From Streptomyces sp. CHD11 (GTDB lineage Bacteria; Actinomycetota; Actinomycetes; Streptomycetales; Streptomycetaceae), in contig NZ_JABTTS010000003.1 in the NCBI RefSeq assembly GCF_018638295.1, positions 62,001-126,000 of the forward strand: a DNA stretch of 64,000 nt. The letters run 5' to 3'. This document shows, piece after piece, positions 52,209-60,767 of the stretch (positions are counted from its first letter, which is position 1; every line of letters begins with the position of its first letter). The translations under genes were made by a program, and so were the position numbers. Under the pieces are notes generated by a model that was not told the DNA's origin, made no database searches, and saw only the letters and a program-made list of their open reading frames with translations.

Positions 52209-53576
52209 TCATGAGGCCGCCTCCTCCAGCACCGTGATGCCGGCGATCGGAGGCCGACCGTACAGGGCGAGGATCTCGTTGGCGAGGGCGATGGTCCGCA
52301 ACGGATTGTCCCGCTGCCGATGGGCCTCGATGTCCGCGGCGAGAAGCCCGGTGGGAACAGCCCCCGCGTCCAGCAGGACACGCCACTCCGCGGGCGGGAG
52401 TTCCAGATACTCGAGGTGGGTGAGCCGGGCGATCTCACAGGGATCGGCGAGAGTACCGGGATAGGCGGACAGGGTCCGCAGACGTGGCAGGCCGAGGACG
52501 GGGGCGAGACTGAGGGGCTCCTTCTCCCAGACCCCGATGCTGAGGACCTCCAGACCGGGGTGGGCGGCAGCCTCGATGCTGGGGATGGAGGCGCGATTGA
52601 CGTAGGCGACGAGCGGAGGCTTTTCGGTCCTTCGGACCGGCCGGCCGTCGAAGTGACGGTGGACGACCATGTCGGTGAGGGAGTCGGCGACCAGCCCGGC
52701 ACCGATGCTCCCCTCGTGACCAATGATGATCACCTGCCCGACGTGCCCCTCCGGCCCCGGTGTGAGGTCGACCGCGATACGGTCCCCGCCGCCGTTGTCA
52801 CCGAAGACAATCCAGCCCGGCGAGCCGACGAGCCCCTGAACGGCGTCCTCCGGGCCCGTCTCGACCGCCTCCATGGCACCGAACCGCCACAGCACATGCC
52901 GGGAAGCCGCGTCGGCGACGTACACCTCGCTCAGGGGAAGGAGTTCGCAGCCGATGGTGTCGTACGGCTCCTGGTAGTCGTCCCAGTCCTCGTACCGGCC
53001 CCGGACGACCTGGTACAGGGCCCTCAACTCGGCGGGCAGCGGCACGCCCAGACGCGCCTCGGCCACTGCGATCTCATCCTTGGAGGCGCCCACCGCGTCC
53101 GGGAGCCGTTCTCGAAGAGTGCGTTGCAGCAGTTCCACATCCGCGGACGGAGCCGGTACCGCGCCCGGCACCGGCTCGGGCAGGCGGCGCACCGGCTCGG
53201 GCAGAGCCCCGTCCTGGAGGAGAAGCGTGCCAGGGTGCGCGGTCGCGACACCCGGCTCCGCGGACGAGCCCAGGTCGATCAGATGCAGCCGGACACCACC
53301 GGGAGCGGAAGATGCCTCCACGACGAAAGAGACACCTTCGCTACCGTCCTCCTTGAGCGCTTCCACGATCCGGCCCACGGCATCGAACTGCTCTTGATCG
53401 TCGGACACCTGTGAGGCGCGCCCCGGCTGCGGCGGCCGGTGCGGCAACGGAACGCTCCATGCCCCGGGACTGATCTGCCCCGCCACATGCCCGCCGGGCA
53501 CGGAAAGCGTTTCCGTGTGGGCGGCGCGCAGGAGCCGCAGCAGGGGTTGCCAGGTAGTGAAGTCATAAAGCAACAC
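52209..53576 (-). CDS. SMI1/KNR4 (SUKH) family protein with N-terminal extension
   Basis: This 455-residue cytosolic protein has a SUKH fold in its middle: ASKDEIAVAEARLGVPLPAE, LRALYQVVRGRYEDWDDYQE, LLPLSEVYVADAASRHVL and SPGWIVFGDNGGGDRIAVDL, ending with GHVGQVIIIGHEGSIGAGLV. The N-terminal 150 residues and a C-terminal leucine-rich-like region (VLGLPRLRTLSAYPGTLADP, ARLTHLEYLELPPAEW) are extra. SUKH proteins often serve as immunity proteins against polymorphic toxins, but long forms such as this are widespread in Streptomyces with no known toxin. No toxin gene lies beside it. Confidence 0.82.
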   Translation of the reverse strand: MLLYDFTTWQPLLRLLRAAHTETLSVPGGHVAGQISPGAWSVPLPHRPPQPGRASQVSDDQEQFDAVGRIVEALKEDGSEGVSFVVEASSAPGGVRLHLIDLGSSAEPGVATAHPGTLLLQDGALPEPVRRLPEPVPGAVPAPSADVELLQRTLRERLPDAVGASKDEIAVAEARLGVPLPAELRALYQVVRGRYEDWDDYQEPYDTIGCELLPLSEVYVADAASRHVLWRFGAMEAVETGPEDAVQGLVGSPGWIVFGDNGGGDRIAVDLTPGPEGHVGQVIIIGHEGSIGAGLVADSLTDMVVHRHFDGRPVRRTEKPPLVAYVNRASIPSIEAAAHPGLEVLSIGVWEKEPLSLAPVLGLPRLRTLSAYPGTLADPCEIARLTHLEYLELPPAEWRVLLDAGAVPTGLLAADIEAHRQRDNPLRTIALANEILALYGRPPIAGITVLEEAAS

Positions 53577-53917
53577 GAGAAGGACCCTCCTGAAAGTGTG
53601 CTCGCCAATTCTGGATCACGGACGAAACACCGACAACATAAAGGCCCTCCCCAAGACGGAAGCGAACTGAAGGGAAGCAGACCTCCCTTCGCTCTGCGGT
53701 CCGGCGCCAGCAACGACGGGTCTCCGCCCGGACTCCGGCCCCCGTCGCCCGGATCCTGGACCGCCCGTCTATCGATGAGCGGACGGCCGGCAGCCTGCGG
53801 AGGGCGCCGAGGAAGACCACAGCCGCACAGCAGGGCGCTGTTACCGACAGATCAACAGCGGTGCCGCCGCCCAACGGAAGGACTCACAGAACCTTTGGCC
53901 ACGGGTATTCTCTGGCA
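53577..53917. other. Divergent promoter region, no gene seen
   Basis: This 341-bp spacer separates the SMI1/KNR4 and TPR genes, transcribed away from each other. No clear dyad or promoter boxes were identified. Confidence 0.4.
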
Positions 53918-54901
53918 ATGTCGAATCAGTCAGTGGCGGCGGGAGTCAGTCTCGCTGGTGTGATGGCGCACTGCGGCGGAAGCCCGGTGGGCGCCATGGA
54001 ACTTCTGGTGGGAGTCATAGCATCGGCACCGGCGGCTCCGGAACCCTATGCGGCGCTTGCCGAGTTGTGGCAGGACCGACGCTCGGAACTGACGGAGAGC
54101 CTCGTAGAGGGCGGCTCCTTGAGCGCTCTGCCGGCGCAGGCGTACTTCTTGTTCCTCGAAGGGGACATGGACGACGCGGTGATGGCCCTTGGCTCGGTCA
54201 CGGGTGCGCGGCCCGACGTGGCATGGGGCGCTGCACCCTGGTTCGGCGATGTGGGCTTTCTCGGCGCGGTGAGTGCCGAGGCGCTGGCCGAGGCATGTCT
54301 GCGGACGTTGGACTACGGCCACGACCTGGACACCGATGAGATGCGGGAGCAATTCGCCCCCTGGTTCCATGCCCTTGACGTGGTCTCCGAACGCCATCCC
54401 GTACCGGAAGCGCTGGCCGCCATGGCCCGACTGCCCCGGGCCTGCGGTCAGTACGAACTTGCCTTCGGTCTGTGCGACCGCGCCGATGCCGTCGATCGGG
54501 TCATGTGGACCGCAGTCGCCCGAGCGACCACCTGGCGCGTGATGCGCGACCTGGAGCAGGCAGCTGCGGCCTTCGAATGCGCCTTGCACCTGGACTCCGC
54601 CAACTGGTCCATTTACCTGGACCTGGCGGACGTGCGCGCCGAGCAGGGCGACTTCGCCGCAGCCGCGAGCCTCGTCGAACAGGCCCTGAAATACGAACCT
54701 CACGACGTTTCCCTGCGCGCGGCGAGCGCCGCCTACCGGACACGCCTTACCGGCTCGTCCGACGATCTGAAGGCCCTGATCGCCCTGGCGCCGGAGCTCC
54801 CGCACACCACCTACCGGAACCTGCTGATCGATTACGCGTGTGCGGGGCCGAAGCTGCCCCGGAGACTTGTTGCCAAGGCACACCGCATCCGTAAGCACTG
54901 A
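53918..54901 (+). CDS. Tetratricopeptide-repeat protein
   Basis: ATG at 53918 gives 327 residues, almost entirely helical. TPR units are clear in the C-terminal third: TWRVMRDLEQAAAAFECALH, LDSANWSIYLDLADVRAEQG and DFAAAASLVEQALKYEPHDV. The N-terminal part (GGSPVGAMELLVGVIASAPA, PEPYAALAELW) is probably a divergent TPR array. There is no signal peptide. It is a protein-interaction scaffold of unknown partner, divergent from the SMI1/KNR4 gene. Confidence 0.8.
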   Translation: MSNQSVAAGVSLAGVMAHCGGSPVGAMELLVGVIASAPAAPEPYAALAELWQDRRSELTESLVEGGSLSALPAQAYFLFLEGDMDDAVMALGSVTGARPDVAWGAAPWFGDVGFLGAVSAEALAEACLRTLDYGHDLDTDEMREQFAPWFHALDVVSERHPVPEALAAMARLPRACGQYELAFGLCDRADAVDRVMWTAVARATTWRVMRDLEQAAAAFECALHLDSANWSIYLDLADVRAEQGDFAAAASLVEQALKYEPHDVSLRAASAAYRTRLTGSSDDLKALIALAPELPHTTYRNLLIDYACAGPKLPRRLVAKAHRIRKH

Positions 54902-55196
54902 AATACCTAGGGTTCCGACCGGTGCCAGTCGTGAGCACCTCCCCGTTCCCGGTAGCTGTCCGGGCGATCAGGCCCTCGTTATGAGTCGGCGGAGGGACGT
55001 GATGTGCACTGTGCAGATGAGCCGCACGGCGGCGGTCGCGCTCGTGCAGCAGATCACGGACGCGGCCTACACCTCGGTTGCGCCTCTTGCACCGCTTCCC
55101 GCCGAAGCCGGTCGGTCGTCCGCCGCGTGAGCCACTGGACAGTTGGGCGGCCTGGCTGTCGGGTCGGTCTTCACCGGGGTCGTGTGCCGGAAGCCC
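54902..55196. other. No supportable gene
   Basis: A plus-strand stretch at about 55000-55127 (MSRTAAVALVQQITDAAYTS) has no family match. The remainder is GC-rich filler before an IS3 fragment. Confidence 0.4.
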
Positions 55197-55348
55197 CGGT
55201 GCCGCTGGCACTCGCAACGCGGCTCGAGCTGTTCCGCCGGCTGTCGTACTACAACCTGCGTCGTTGGCATACCGCGCTCGGTTACTTCATACCAGCCGAG
55301 TTCGAACAGCAACTGATCACGTCACGTACGCTGCCACTCGTCGGGTGA
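55197..55348 (+). pseudogene. IS3-family transposase, C-terminal remnant
   Basis: The plus strand reads PLALATRLELFRRLSYYNLR, RWHTALGYFIPAEFEQQLI and a stop at 55348. YNxRRxHxALGYxxPxEFE is the terminal signature of IS3 OrfB transposases. Everything upstream is missing. Confidence 0.72.
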
Positions 55349-55506
55349 ACCCTGCTGTCCACACCCGGGGACCAACCTCAACGGATCGCTGCCCCATGCC
55401 AACAGCAGATCGAGCCGTTGGTGGGTCACCAGGAATTCGACTTCCCGACACCGGGCGATGCCCGTCCGGGCGTTGTCAGCGGCGATCCCAGGGTAGCGTC
55501 GCAGGC

Positions 55507-56277
55507 ATGGCCTTTCACACCACCGTTGAGCGCGCTCAACGCCTCAAGCAGTTGCACGCCCAGTACAAGCCGCTCGTGTTGCCGACCGTCTGGGACGTCT
55601 GGTCCGCGCGCACGGCAGTCGCCGCCGGGTTCCCCGCGCTGACGATCGGCAGCCACCCCCTCGCCGACTCCCGGGGCGCAGACGACCATGAGGGGCAGAC
55701 CTTCGAGGAGGTACTCGCCGCCGTCAGGCCGATCATCGCGGCGGTCGACGTCCCTGTGTCTGTGGACCTGGAGGCCGGGTACGGGCAGAAGCCCGCGGAT
55801 CTCGTCGCCGGCCTCATCGAGGTCGGCGGCGTCGGTCTCAATATCGAGGACACCGTCCACTCGGACAGTGGCCGCGTGCGCAGCACGCAGGAGCACGCGA
55901 GCTACGTCGCCGGTCTGCGCACAGCGGCTGACGACGCGGGGGTCCCGGTCTGGGTGAACGGACGCACCGACCTCTTCGTGCACGCGCAGGATGCCTCCGA
56001 CGTCCTCGACGAGGCGATCGACCGACTGCGGGCCTTGGAAAAGGCCGGCGCCGACAGTGTCTACCCGGTGGGTATTCAGGACGACGACGACCTGCTCGCG
56101 GCGGTGACCGGAGCCGTCACCGTTCCAGTGAACTCCACTGCCCATCCCGTCAGGCACGATCTCGAGCGATTCCACCGTCTCGGCGTGGGCAGGATCACGT
56201 CCGGCCCGCTGCTGCAACTCGCCATGGCGGACACGATGAAGGACATGCTCATGCCGTGGGCACCCCTGACGGGTTGA
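55507..56277 (+). CDS. Isocitrate lyase/PEP mutase family enzyme
   Basis: ATG at 55507 gives 256 residues, typical of the short oxaloacetate-decarboxylase/PEP-mutase-like members. LVLPTVWDVWSARTAVAAGF, PVSVDLEAGYGQKPADLVAG (Mg-binding Asp), GVGLNIEDTVHSDSGRVRST and VPVWVNGRTDLFVHAQDA follow the barrel's active-site order. The KKCGH loop of true isocitrate lyase is absent. Likely reactions are C-C or P-C bond cleavage of an alpha-oxo acid; the substrate is unknown. It stands alone. Confidence 0.9.
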   Translation: MAFHTTVERAQRLKQLHAQYKPLVLPTVWDVWSARTAVAAGFPALTIGSHPLADSRGADDHEGQTFEEVLAAVRPIIAAVDVPVSVDLEAGYGQKPADLVAGLIEVGGVGLNIEDTVHSDSGRVRSTQEHASYVAGLRTAADDAGVPVWVNGRTDLFVHAQDASDVLDEAIDRLRALEKAGADSVYPVGIQDDDDLLAAVTGAVTVPVNSTAHPVRHDLERFHRLGVGRITSGPLLQLAMADTMKDMLMPWAPLTG

Positions 56278-56483
56278 CCCGGACAATGGGGTTGGCCGCC
56301 GGAGTCCTTCACCTTGCGGCGGGGGTGACGCGCCTCCGGGATCCGGTAGCGCTGAACCGAGGGCCCGAGCGGCTGTTGCCGGCCTTCGGGCGGTGCGTCC
56401 CGTTGTTCCGTGAGCCTGGGTGTCGGCGACTCTGCCGGGACTGTGGCCGGGTCGTGTCCAAGCACAGTGCCTCGCCCTTCACT

Positions 56484-57125
56484 GAGCCCTGTTTCAGGTA
56501 GCGGGTGAGCCCGCGGGCGGAGAGTTCTTCGGCCAGTTCCATACAGCGCAGGCGGGCTGGGGAGAAGTCGTAGGGCATCTTGCCGGTGGCTTCGAGCACG
56601 CTCATGGAGTCGGCCTCCCGTCTGCCAGAGCTGAGGTCGCCCTCACCGTCATCGGCGGTGGCCGGGTGCGAAGTGTCCCAGGCGTCGAAGAGGTCATCGT
56701 CGTCCTTGCCCAGGCCGGACTCCTCGATGACGGCCTGCAGGGCGCTTTCGAAGGCGTGTCGCTCGGCAGCCACTTGAGCCACCCGTGGATCATCGACGGC
56801 GACACTGTCGTCGAGTGCCTCCTCGGCGTCATCGATGCGGTCGGAATCCGCCCGCAATGTGGGATGCGTGGCCAGGACGACGAAGCGGGTGGCCTGGACG
56901 ACCGCGCCGAGCGGGCCGAAGATCCGCTCGGTGACCAGCAGATTGTCCAGGTCTGCCTGACGCAGGAAGCCTCGGACAGGCTCTTGAGGCGTTCGGTGAC
57001 GACGTCGGAGAGCAGGCCCATCCGGCTGCCTTCGGTGCGCATCCGCTGCACAGCGGTCCGTTGCCGCCGCAGTTCCGCCTCCTGCTGAGGGACAGATCGG
57101 CTGCTGCGTCGTGGGGTCTTCTCGT
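56484..57125 (-). pseudogene. MerR-family regulator remnant, paralogue of the gene at 22307
   Basis: The minus strand begins with PQQEAELRRQRTAVQRMRTE, GSRMGLLSDVVTERLKSLSE in one frame and must shift near 56960 to DLDNLLVTERIFGPLGAVVQ. It continues ATRFVVLATHPTLRADSDRI and GKMPYDFSPARLRCMELAEE. These align segment by segment with the C-terminal domain of the intact MerR protein at 22307-23185. The DNA-binding domain is missing, and the true end is lost as the frame runs on to 56309. Confidence 0.8.
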
Positions 57126-57201
57126 TGCTCCACGGCGCGGCCGATGAGTTTGTGGCTCCCGGTCGGTCCAAACTCTTGACACCCTAGGAAGGGAGACCGC
57201 C

Positions 57202-57807
57202 ATGCCGGAGCTTCTCGTCGACTTCATCACCACCCTCGACGGCTACGCATCGGGCCAGGGATGGCCCGGGTTCTGGGGCCTGGAGGGCCCGGAATACCTC
57301 GCTTGGCTCGGCGAGCAGCCCCAGGCCACCTACCTCATGGGAGCCAACACCTACCGCCTGATGTCGGGCTTCGCCGCAGGTGAGGTACCGGATGGCCAGG
57401 ACGAGTTCAGGCCCGAAGAAGAGGCGTCTGTCGACGAGCTCACGCGAGCGTCCAAGGTGGTGTTCTCCTCCTCGCTCGAGGAACCACTGACATGGGCCAA
57501 CTCCACACTCGTCCGCGACGACGCTGTCGATGCCGTCCGCGCCATGAAGTCGGGGGGCTCGGGGCTCCTCAGCACGATCGGCAGCCTCAGCCTGTGCCGG
57601 GCCCTGCTACGCGCCGGGCTGGTCGACCGCTTCCGGGTCGTGATGTTCCCGGTGATCACCGGGGCCACGGGCGAGGAACGCATCTATGACGGCTATCCGG
57701 ACGTTGCCCTCGAGATGATCGAGCACCGCACCTTCGACGGCCGCATCCAGCTGGTCGAGTACAAGCCCCGCGTGCTTGAGCACCCACCGCTCGGCGTCCC
57801 TGCGTGA
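57202..57807 (+). CDS. Dihydrofolate reductase-family protein (RibD C-terminal-like)
   Basis: ATG at 57202 follows AGGGAGACC, giving 201 residues. LLVDFITTLDGYASGQGWPG, ATYLMGANTYRLMSGFAAGE, SKVVFSSSLEEPLTWANSTL and SGLLSTIGSLSLCRALLRAG are the RibD_C/YwjB-type fold with its nucleotide-binding GSxxLxxxLL segment. Such proteins are NADPH-dependent reductases of unknown small substrates and are common as single genes in actinobacteria. It ends in a strong hairpin at 57823-57853. Confidence 0.92.
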   Translation: MPELLVDFITTLDGYASGQGWPGFWGLEGPEYLAWLGEQPQATYLMGANTYRLMSGFAAGEVPDGQDEFRPEEEASVDELTRASKVVFSSSLEEPLTWANSTLVRDDAVDAVRAMKSGGSGLLSTIGSLSLCRALLRAGLVDRFRVVMFPVITGATGEERIYDGYPDVALEMIEHRTFDGRIQLVEYKPRVLEHPPLGVPA

Positions 57808-57822
57808 CGTCGCCCCGTCCGT

Positions 57823-57853
57823 CCGTCGGTCTGGACGGCCGCCAGACCGACGG
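57823..57853 (+). terminator. Hairpin terminator
   Basis: CCGTCGGTCTGG (57823-57834) pairs perfectly with CCAGACCGACGG (57842-57853) around a 7-nt loop, 16 bp after the reductase stop. Confidence 0.85.
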
Positions 57854-57942
57854 AGGGGAGCAAGACCGGATTCGTCCTGAGCGAAAGGCCGGTGTCGGGC
57901 TGGAGAGCGGCTGCGAACGGTGTGGGTGTTAGCTTCCTTGCC

Positions 57943-58572
57943 GTGCTGAATCACCAGGATGAGACCAGGGCGGCCTATGACGGGGTTGTCGAGCTGTATG
58001 CGTCGATGTTCGCCAATCGGTTGGAGACACATCCCTTCGCGCGGAACATGATCGGCACGTTCGCGGAGCTCGTGCGTGCCACGGAACACCTGCGGGTGGC
58101 CGACGTCGGGTGCGGACCTGGTCATCTGACGGCCATGCTGCACGACTTGGGACTGGACGCCTTCGGGCTCGACCTCTCCCCGGCCATGGTCGACCACGCC
58201 CGGCGGGCCCAGCCGGCGCTGCGGTTCGAGGAAGCGCACATGGAGGCCCTGCCGGTCGAGGACGGCACGCTCGGCGGAGTGCTGGCCCACTATTCGATGA
58301 TCCATACTCCTCCTGGCGAATTGCCCGCCCTGCTCGCGGAGCAGGTGCGTGTCCTGGCACCAGGTGGCCTGCTACTGGTGTCCTTCTTCGGAACCGAGGG
58401 ACCTGATCCGGTCCGCTTCGACCACAAGGTGGCGCCTGCCTATAGCTGGCCGGCGGACAGATTCGTCGGGCTGCTGGCCGAGGCCGGGCTCGTTACGTTC
58501 GCCCGGCTGCTCCACGATCCAGCGTCCGAGCGGGGCTTCCTCGACACCCATGTGCTGGCCCGCCGCCCGTAG
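57943..58572 (+). CDS. Class I SAM-dependent methyltransferase
   Basis: GTG at 57943 (VLNHQDETRAAYDGVVELYA) gives 209 residues; an upstream ATG at 57892 is possible but adds an unconserved stretch. Motif I is LRVADVGCGPGHLTAMLHDL, then LDAFGLDLSPAMVDHARRAQ, the motif IV-like GVLAHYSMIHTPPGELPALL and LAPGGLLLVSFFGTEG. It methylates an unknown small molecule. The arsC fragment immediately downstream may reflect a lost neighbour. Confidence 0.88.
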   Translation: MLNHQDETRAAYDGVVELYASMFANRLETHPFARNMIGTFAELVRATEHLRVADVGCGPGHLTAMLHDLGLDAFGLDLSPAMVDHARRAQPALRFEEAHMEALPVEDGTLGGVLAHYSMIHTPPGELPALLAEQVRVLAPGGLLLVSFFGTEGPDPVRFDHKVAPAYSWPADRFVGLLAEAGLVTFARLLHDPASERGFLDTHVLARRP

Positions 58573-58578
58573 GGCGTC

Positions 58579-58810
58579 AGCACCCATGACGTGGTCCGCG
58601 AGTCAGGCGTCTGCATCACCATGGGCCGCGGCGGTACCTGCCCCGTCTTCCCCGGCCAGCGCCACCTGGACTGGAAACTCGACGACCCGGCCGGCCAGGG
58701 CGTCGAACCCGTCCGCCCCATTCGCGACGAGTTCAAGACTCTCGTCGCGGGTCTGATCGCTGAGATCGCCCCGGCGATGCCGGAGGCGAGGGTATGGCGA
58801 GACGCGCGAC
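58579..58810 (+). pseudogene. Arsenate reductase (ArsC, low-MW phosphatase type) C-terminal remnant
   Basis: The plus strand reads HDVVRESGVCITMGRGGTCP, VFPGQRHLDWKLDDPAGQGV and PIRDEFKTLVAGLIAEIAPA. This is the C-terminal half of thioredoxin/mycothiol-type ArsC, where the segment is usually ITMGCGDxCPxFPG. Here the first redox Cys is Arg (MGRGGTC), and the P-loop half of the protein is absent. It is a dead fragment, 43 kb from the decayed acr3/arsO genes. Confidence 0.75.
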
Positions 58811-59135
58811 GTCCTCATTCGACCCCTGCTGACGCACGAATACCACAGCCTTGGAATACCTGCCTGTAACCAACTGCACGCCCCGACCTCTCCTCCAAGG
58901 ACGTCCCATCCCTCGCGGCGCTGTAGCTGTGCTGACATGCCGTGGTCTGGGCCGTACAAAGCGCTCGGGGCAATCGTCGGGAGACAGCGACAGGTGCCGT
59001 AGTGGGCGTCAACAGGCCCCAGCAGCACCGCCATTCCGGTCCGGCCCGACCGGCTTCCGGTCTCCTCCGGCCCGGATTCGCCGGGACGGCTGTGCCGGGC
59101 GACTACTGAGGTTGAACTCGCGGTGTCGCCCGCGG
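58811..59135. other. Intergenic, no gene seen
   Basis: This is GC-rich sequence without a supported start or domain, between the arsC fragment and an IS630 fragment. Confidence 0.45.
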
Positions 59136-59305
59136 TCAGGGTTTGATGATCAGGCCGGTCTCGGCGAGGCAGCCGTCTATGAGGTGACCGCGGTACTGGA
59201 TGTGCCGTAGGCCGCGTCGGATGCGCCGGACGAGGTGTTCGGGGGTGAAGAAGGCGACATTGGAGAGCCAGCCGCGTCGCAGGAGGGACCAGATTCCTGG
59301 TTCTT
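59136..59305 (-). pseudogene. IS630-family transposase, C-terminal remnant
   Basis: The minus strand encodes GIWSLLRRGWLSNVAFFTPE, HLVRRIRRGLRHIQYRGHLI, DGCLAETGLIIKP and TGA at 59136-59138. This is the terminal part of an IS630 transposase, from the GxxS motif after the last catalytic Glu to its end. It differs in sequence from the remnant at 20523-21147, so it came from a different element. Confidence 0.75.
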
Positions 59306-59897
59306 GTGCCTCACTTCGTGATCACCAGCAGCGAGGCACAGCGGATCGGAGCACCTGTGGCACATGTGACTCAGTCCCTGGACGGCCATGCAGATGACCC
59401 GGACCGAAGTCGTCATCAACGAGAGCGTCGGACCCGGACATCGACCGCGTGGTCCCTGCCGAGGCCCTGAGGCTCTGGCGCCGCCTGGACCGGCCGGCGC
59501 CGCAAGACCTACGCCAACGACCAGGGCTCCGCAGGATCCCAGGTCGCGGTCACCGCCCGCCCCAACCGGTCTCCAGAGCCGACCAGGATCCCGCCGAACG
59601 GGTCCCACCCGCCGCCGACGTGCACTGCGGCTACACCGCCGCATGGGCCGCCACCCATCCGGCACGCGATGTCGGCGGGAGCACCCCGGACGGCCGCACC
59701 GACAGCCAGGTCGCGGTACGCCGCGGCCGGGGTCGCGGCACGCCCGGTCCAGGGAGAAGACCGCCGATGCCGAAGGAAATCGTGCAGATGAGCCAAGGGT
59801 GACCGGCTCCCGTTCGGCCGCTCAGGGCTCTTCCCTTCCGCCAGACTCCTGGAGAGGGACGCTCCGGTGGGGCGCGTATGGGCGATACGGGGTGGGC
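59306..59897. other. Intergenic region upstream of the prenyltransferase operon
   Basis: No supportable gene was seen in 592 bp. Open frames lack starts and families. The operon promoter should lie toward the right end. Confidence 0.4.
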
Positions 59898-60767
59898 GTG
59901 ACCGAGCGCGGTAGGGACGACCGTGCCGCTTCGGGCGAGACGGGGCTGGGTGTGACGGACCACGGCGTTCAGCGCGCACGCTCGGCGACGGGGAACCGCC
60001 CGGGTGAGCGACAGGACAACGACGAGCAGCGGCACGTCGATGGGCCGGTGCGCGGGGTGCCGCGGCACGTGGCCTGCGTGATGGACGGCAATGGCCGTTG
60101 GGCTCAGCAGCGCTCGCTTCCCCGGACGGCGGGCCATCGGGCTGCGGAGACCACCGTCATCGACATCATCGAGGCGGCCCGGGGAGCCGGCGTCGAGTGG
60201 CTCAGCCTGTATGCCTTCTCCACCGAGAACTGGAACCGTCCTGGTTGCGAGGTCGACTACCTGATGCGCCTGGTCCGTCGGGTGGTGCGCAAACACGCGC
60301 CGCTGCTGCTCGCCCGCGGCATCCGCTGTCGCTTCCTCGGGGCCGCGGACTCACGCGTTCCCCGTGAACTGACTCGGGATTTCGAGGATCTGGCGACGCT
60401 GACCGCCGACAACCAGGGGATGACGCTGACCGTAGCCTTCGACCACGGCGGACGCCGGGACATCGTGGAGGCCGCCAGGTCGCTGATCCGCAGCGGGACG
60501 CCGGCCGAGGAGGTGACCGAGCGGCTCTTCGCGGCCCACCTGCCGTTCCCCGACACCCCCGACGTGGACCTCGTCATCCGCACCTCCGGCGAGCAGCGCA
60601 TCTCGAACTTCATGCTCTGGCAGGTCGCCTACGCCGAGTGGGTCTTCCCCGAGGCGCTCTGGCCGGACTTCCGGGCGCCCGACTTCCTCGCCTGCCTGCA
60701 CACCTACCGGCGCCGTGACCGCCGCTTCGGCGGCGTGCCGCGCCAGACGAACGGAGACCTGTCATGA
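59898..60767 (+). CDS. cis-Prenyltransferase (UppS-like isoprenyl transferase)
   Basis: GTG at 59898 or 59952 is likely; the first gives 289 residues. Motif I is VPRHVACVMDGNGRWAQQRS with the catalytic Asp. WLSLYAFSTENWNRPGCEVD, AFDHGGRRDIVEAARSLI and the C-terminal DLVIRTSGEQRISNFMLWQV, AYAEWVFPEALWPDF supply the remaining substrate and Mg ligands, so it should be active. It condenses isopentenyl diphosphate units in Z configuration. The extended polar N-terminus and its coupling (ATGA overlap) to an MpaB-type oxygenase suggest a secondary enzyme with its own product, not the housekeeping undecaprenyl synthase. Confidence 0.92.
   Translation: MTERGRDDRAASGETGLGVTDHGVQRARSATGNRPGERQDNDEQRHVDGPVRGVPRHVACVMDGNGRWAQQRSLPRTAGHRAAETTVIDIIEAARGAGVEWLSLYAFSTENWNRPGCEVDYLMRLVRRVVRKHAPLLLARGIRCRFLGAADSRVPRELTRDFEDLATLTADNQGMTLTVAFDHGGRRDIVEAARSLIRSGTPAEEVTERLFAAHLPFPDTPDVDLVIRTSGEQRISNFMLWQVAYAEWVFPEALWPDFRAPDFLACLHTYRRRDRRFGGVPRQTNGDLS

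Noticed and set aside
52209..53576. Immunity protein of a polymorphic toxin locus
   Set aside because: The SUKH fold fits, but no toxin, WXG100 or secretion gene is adjacent, so only the family is reported.
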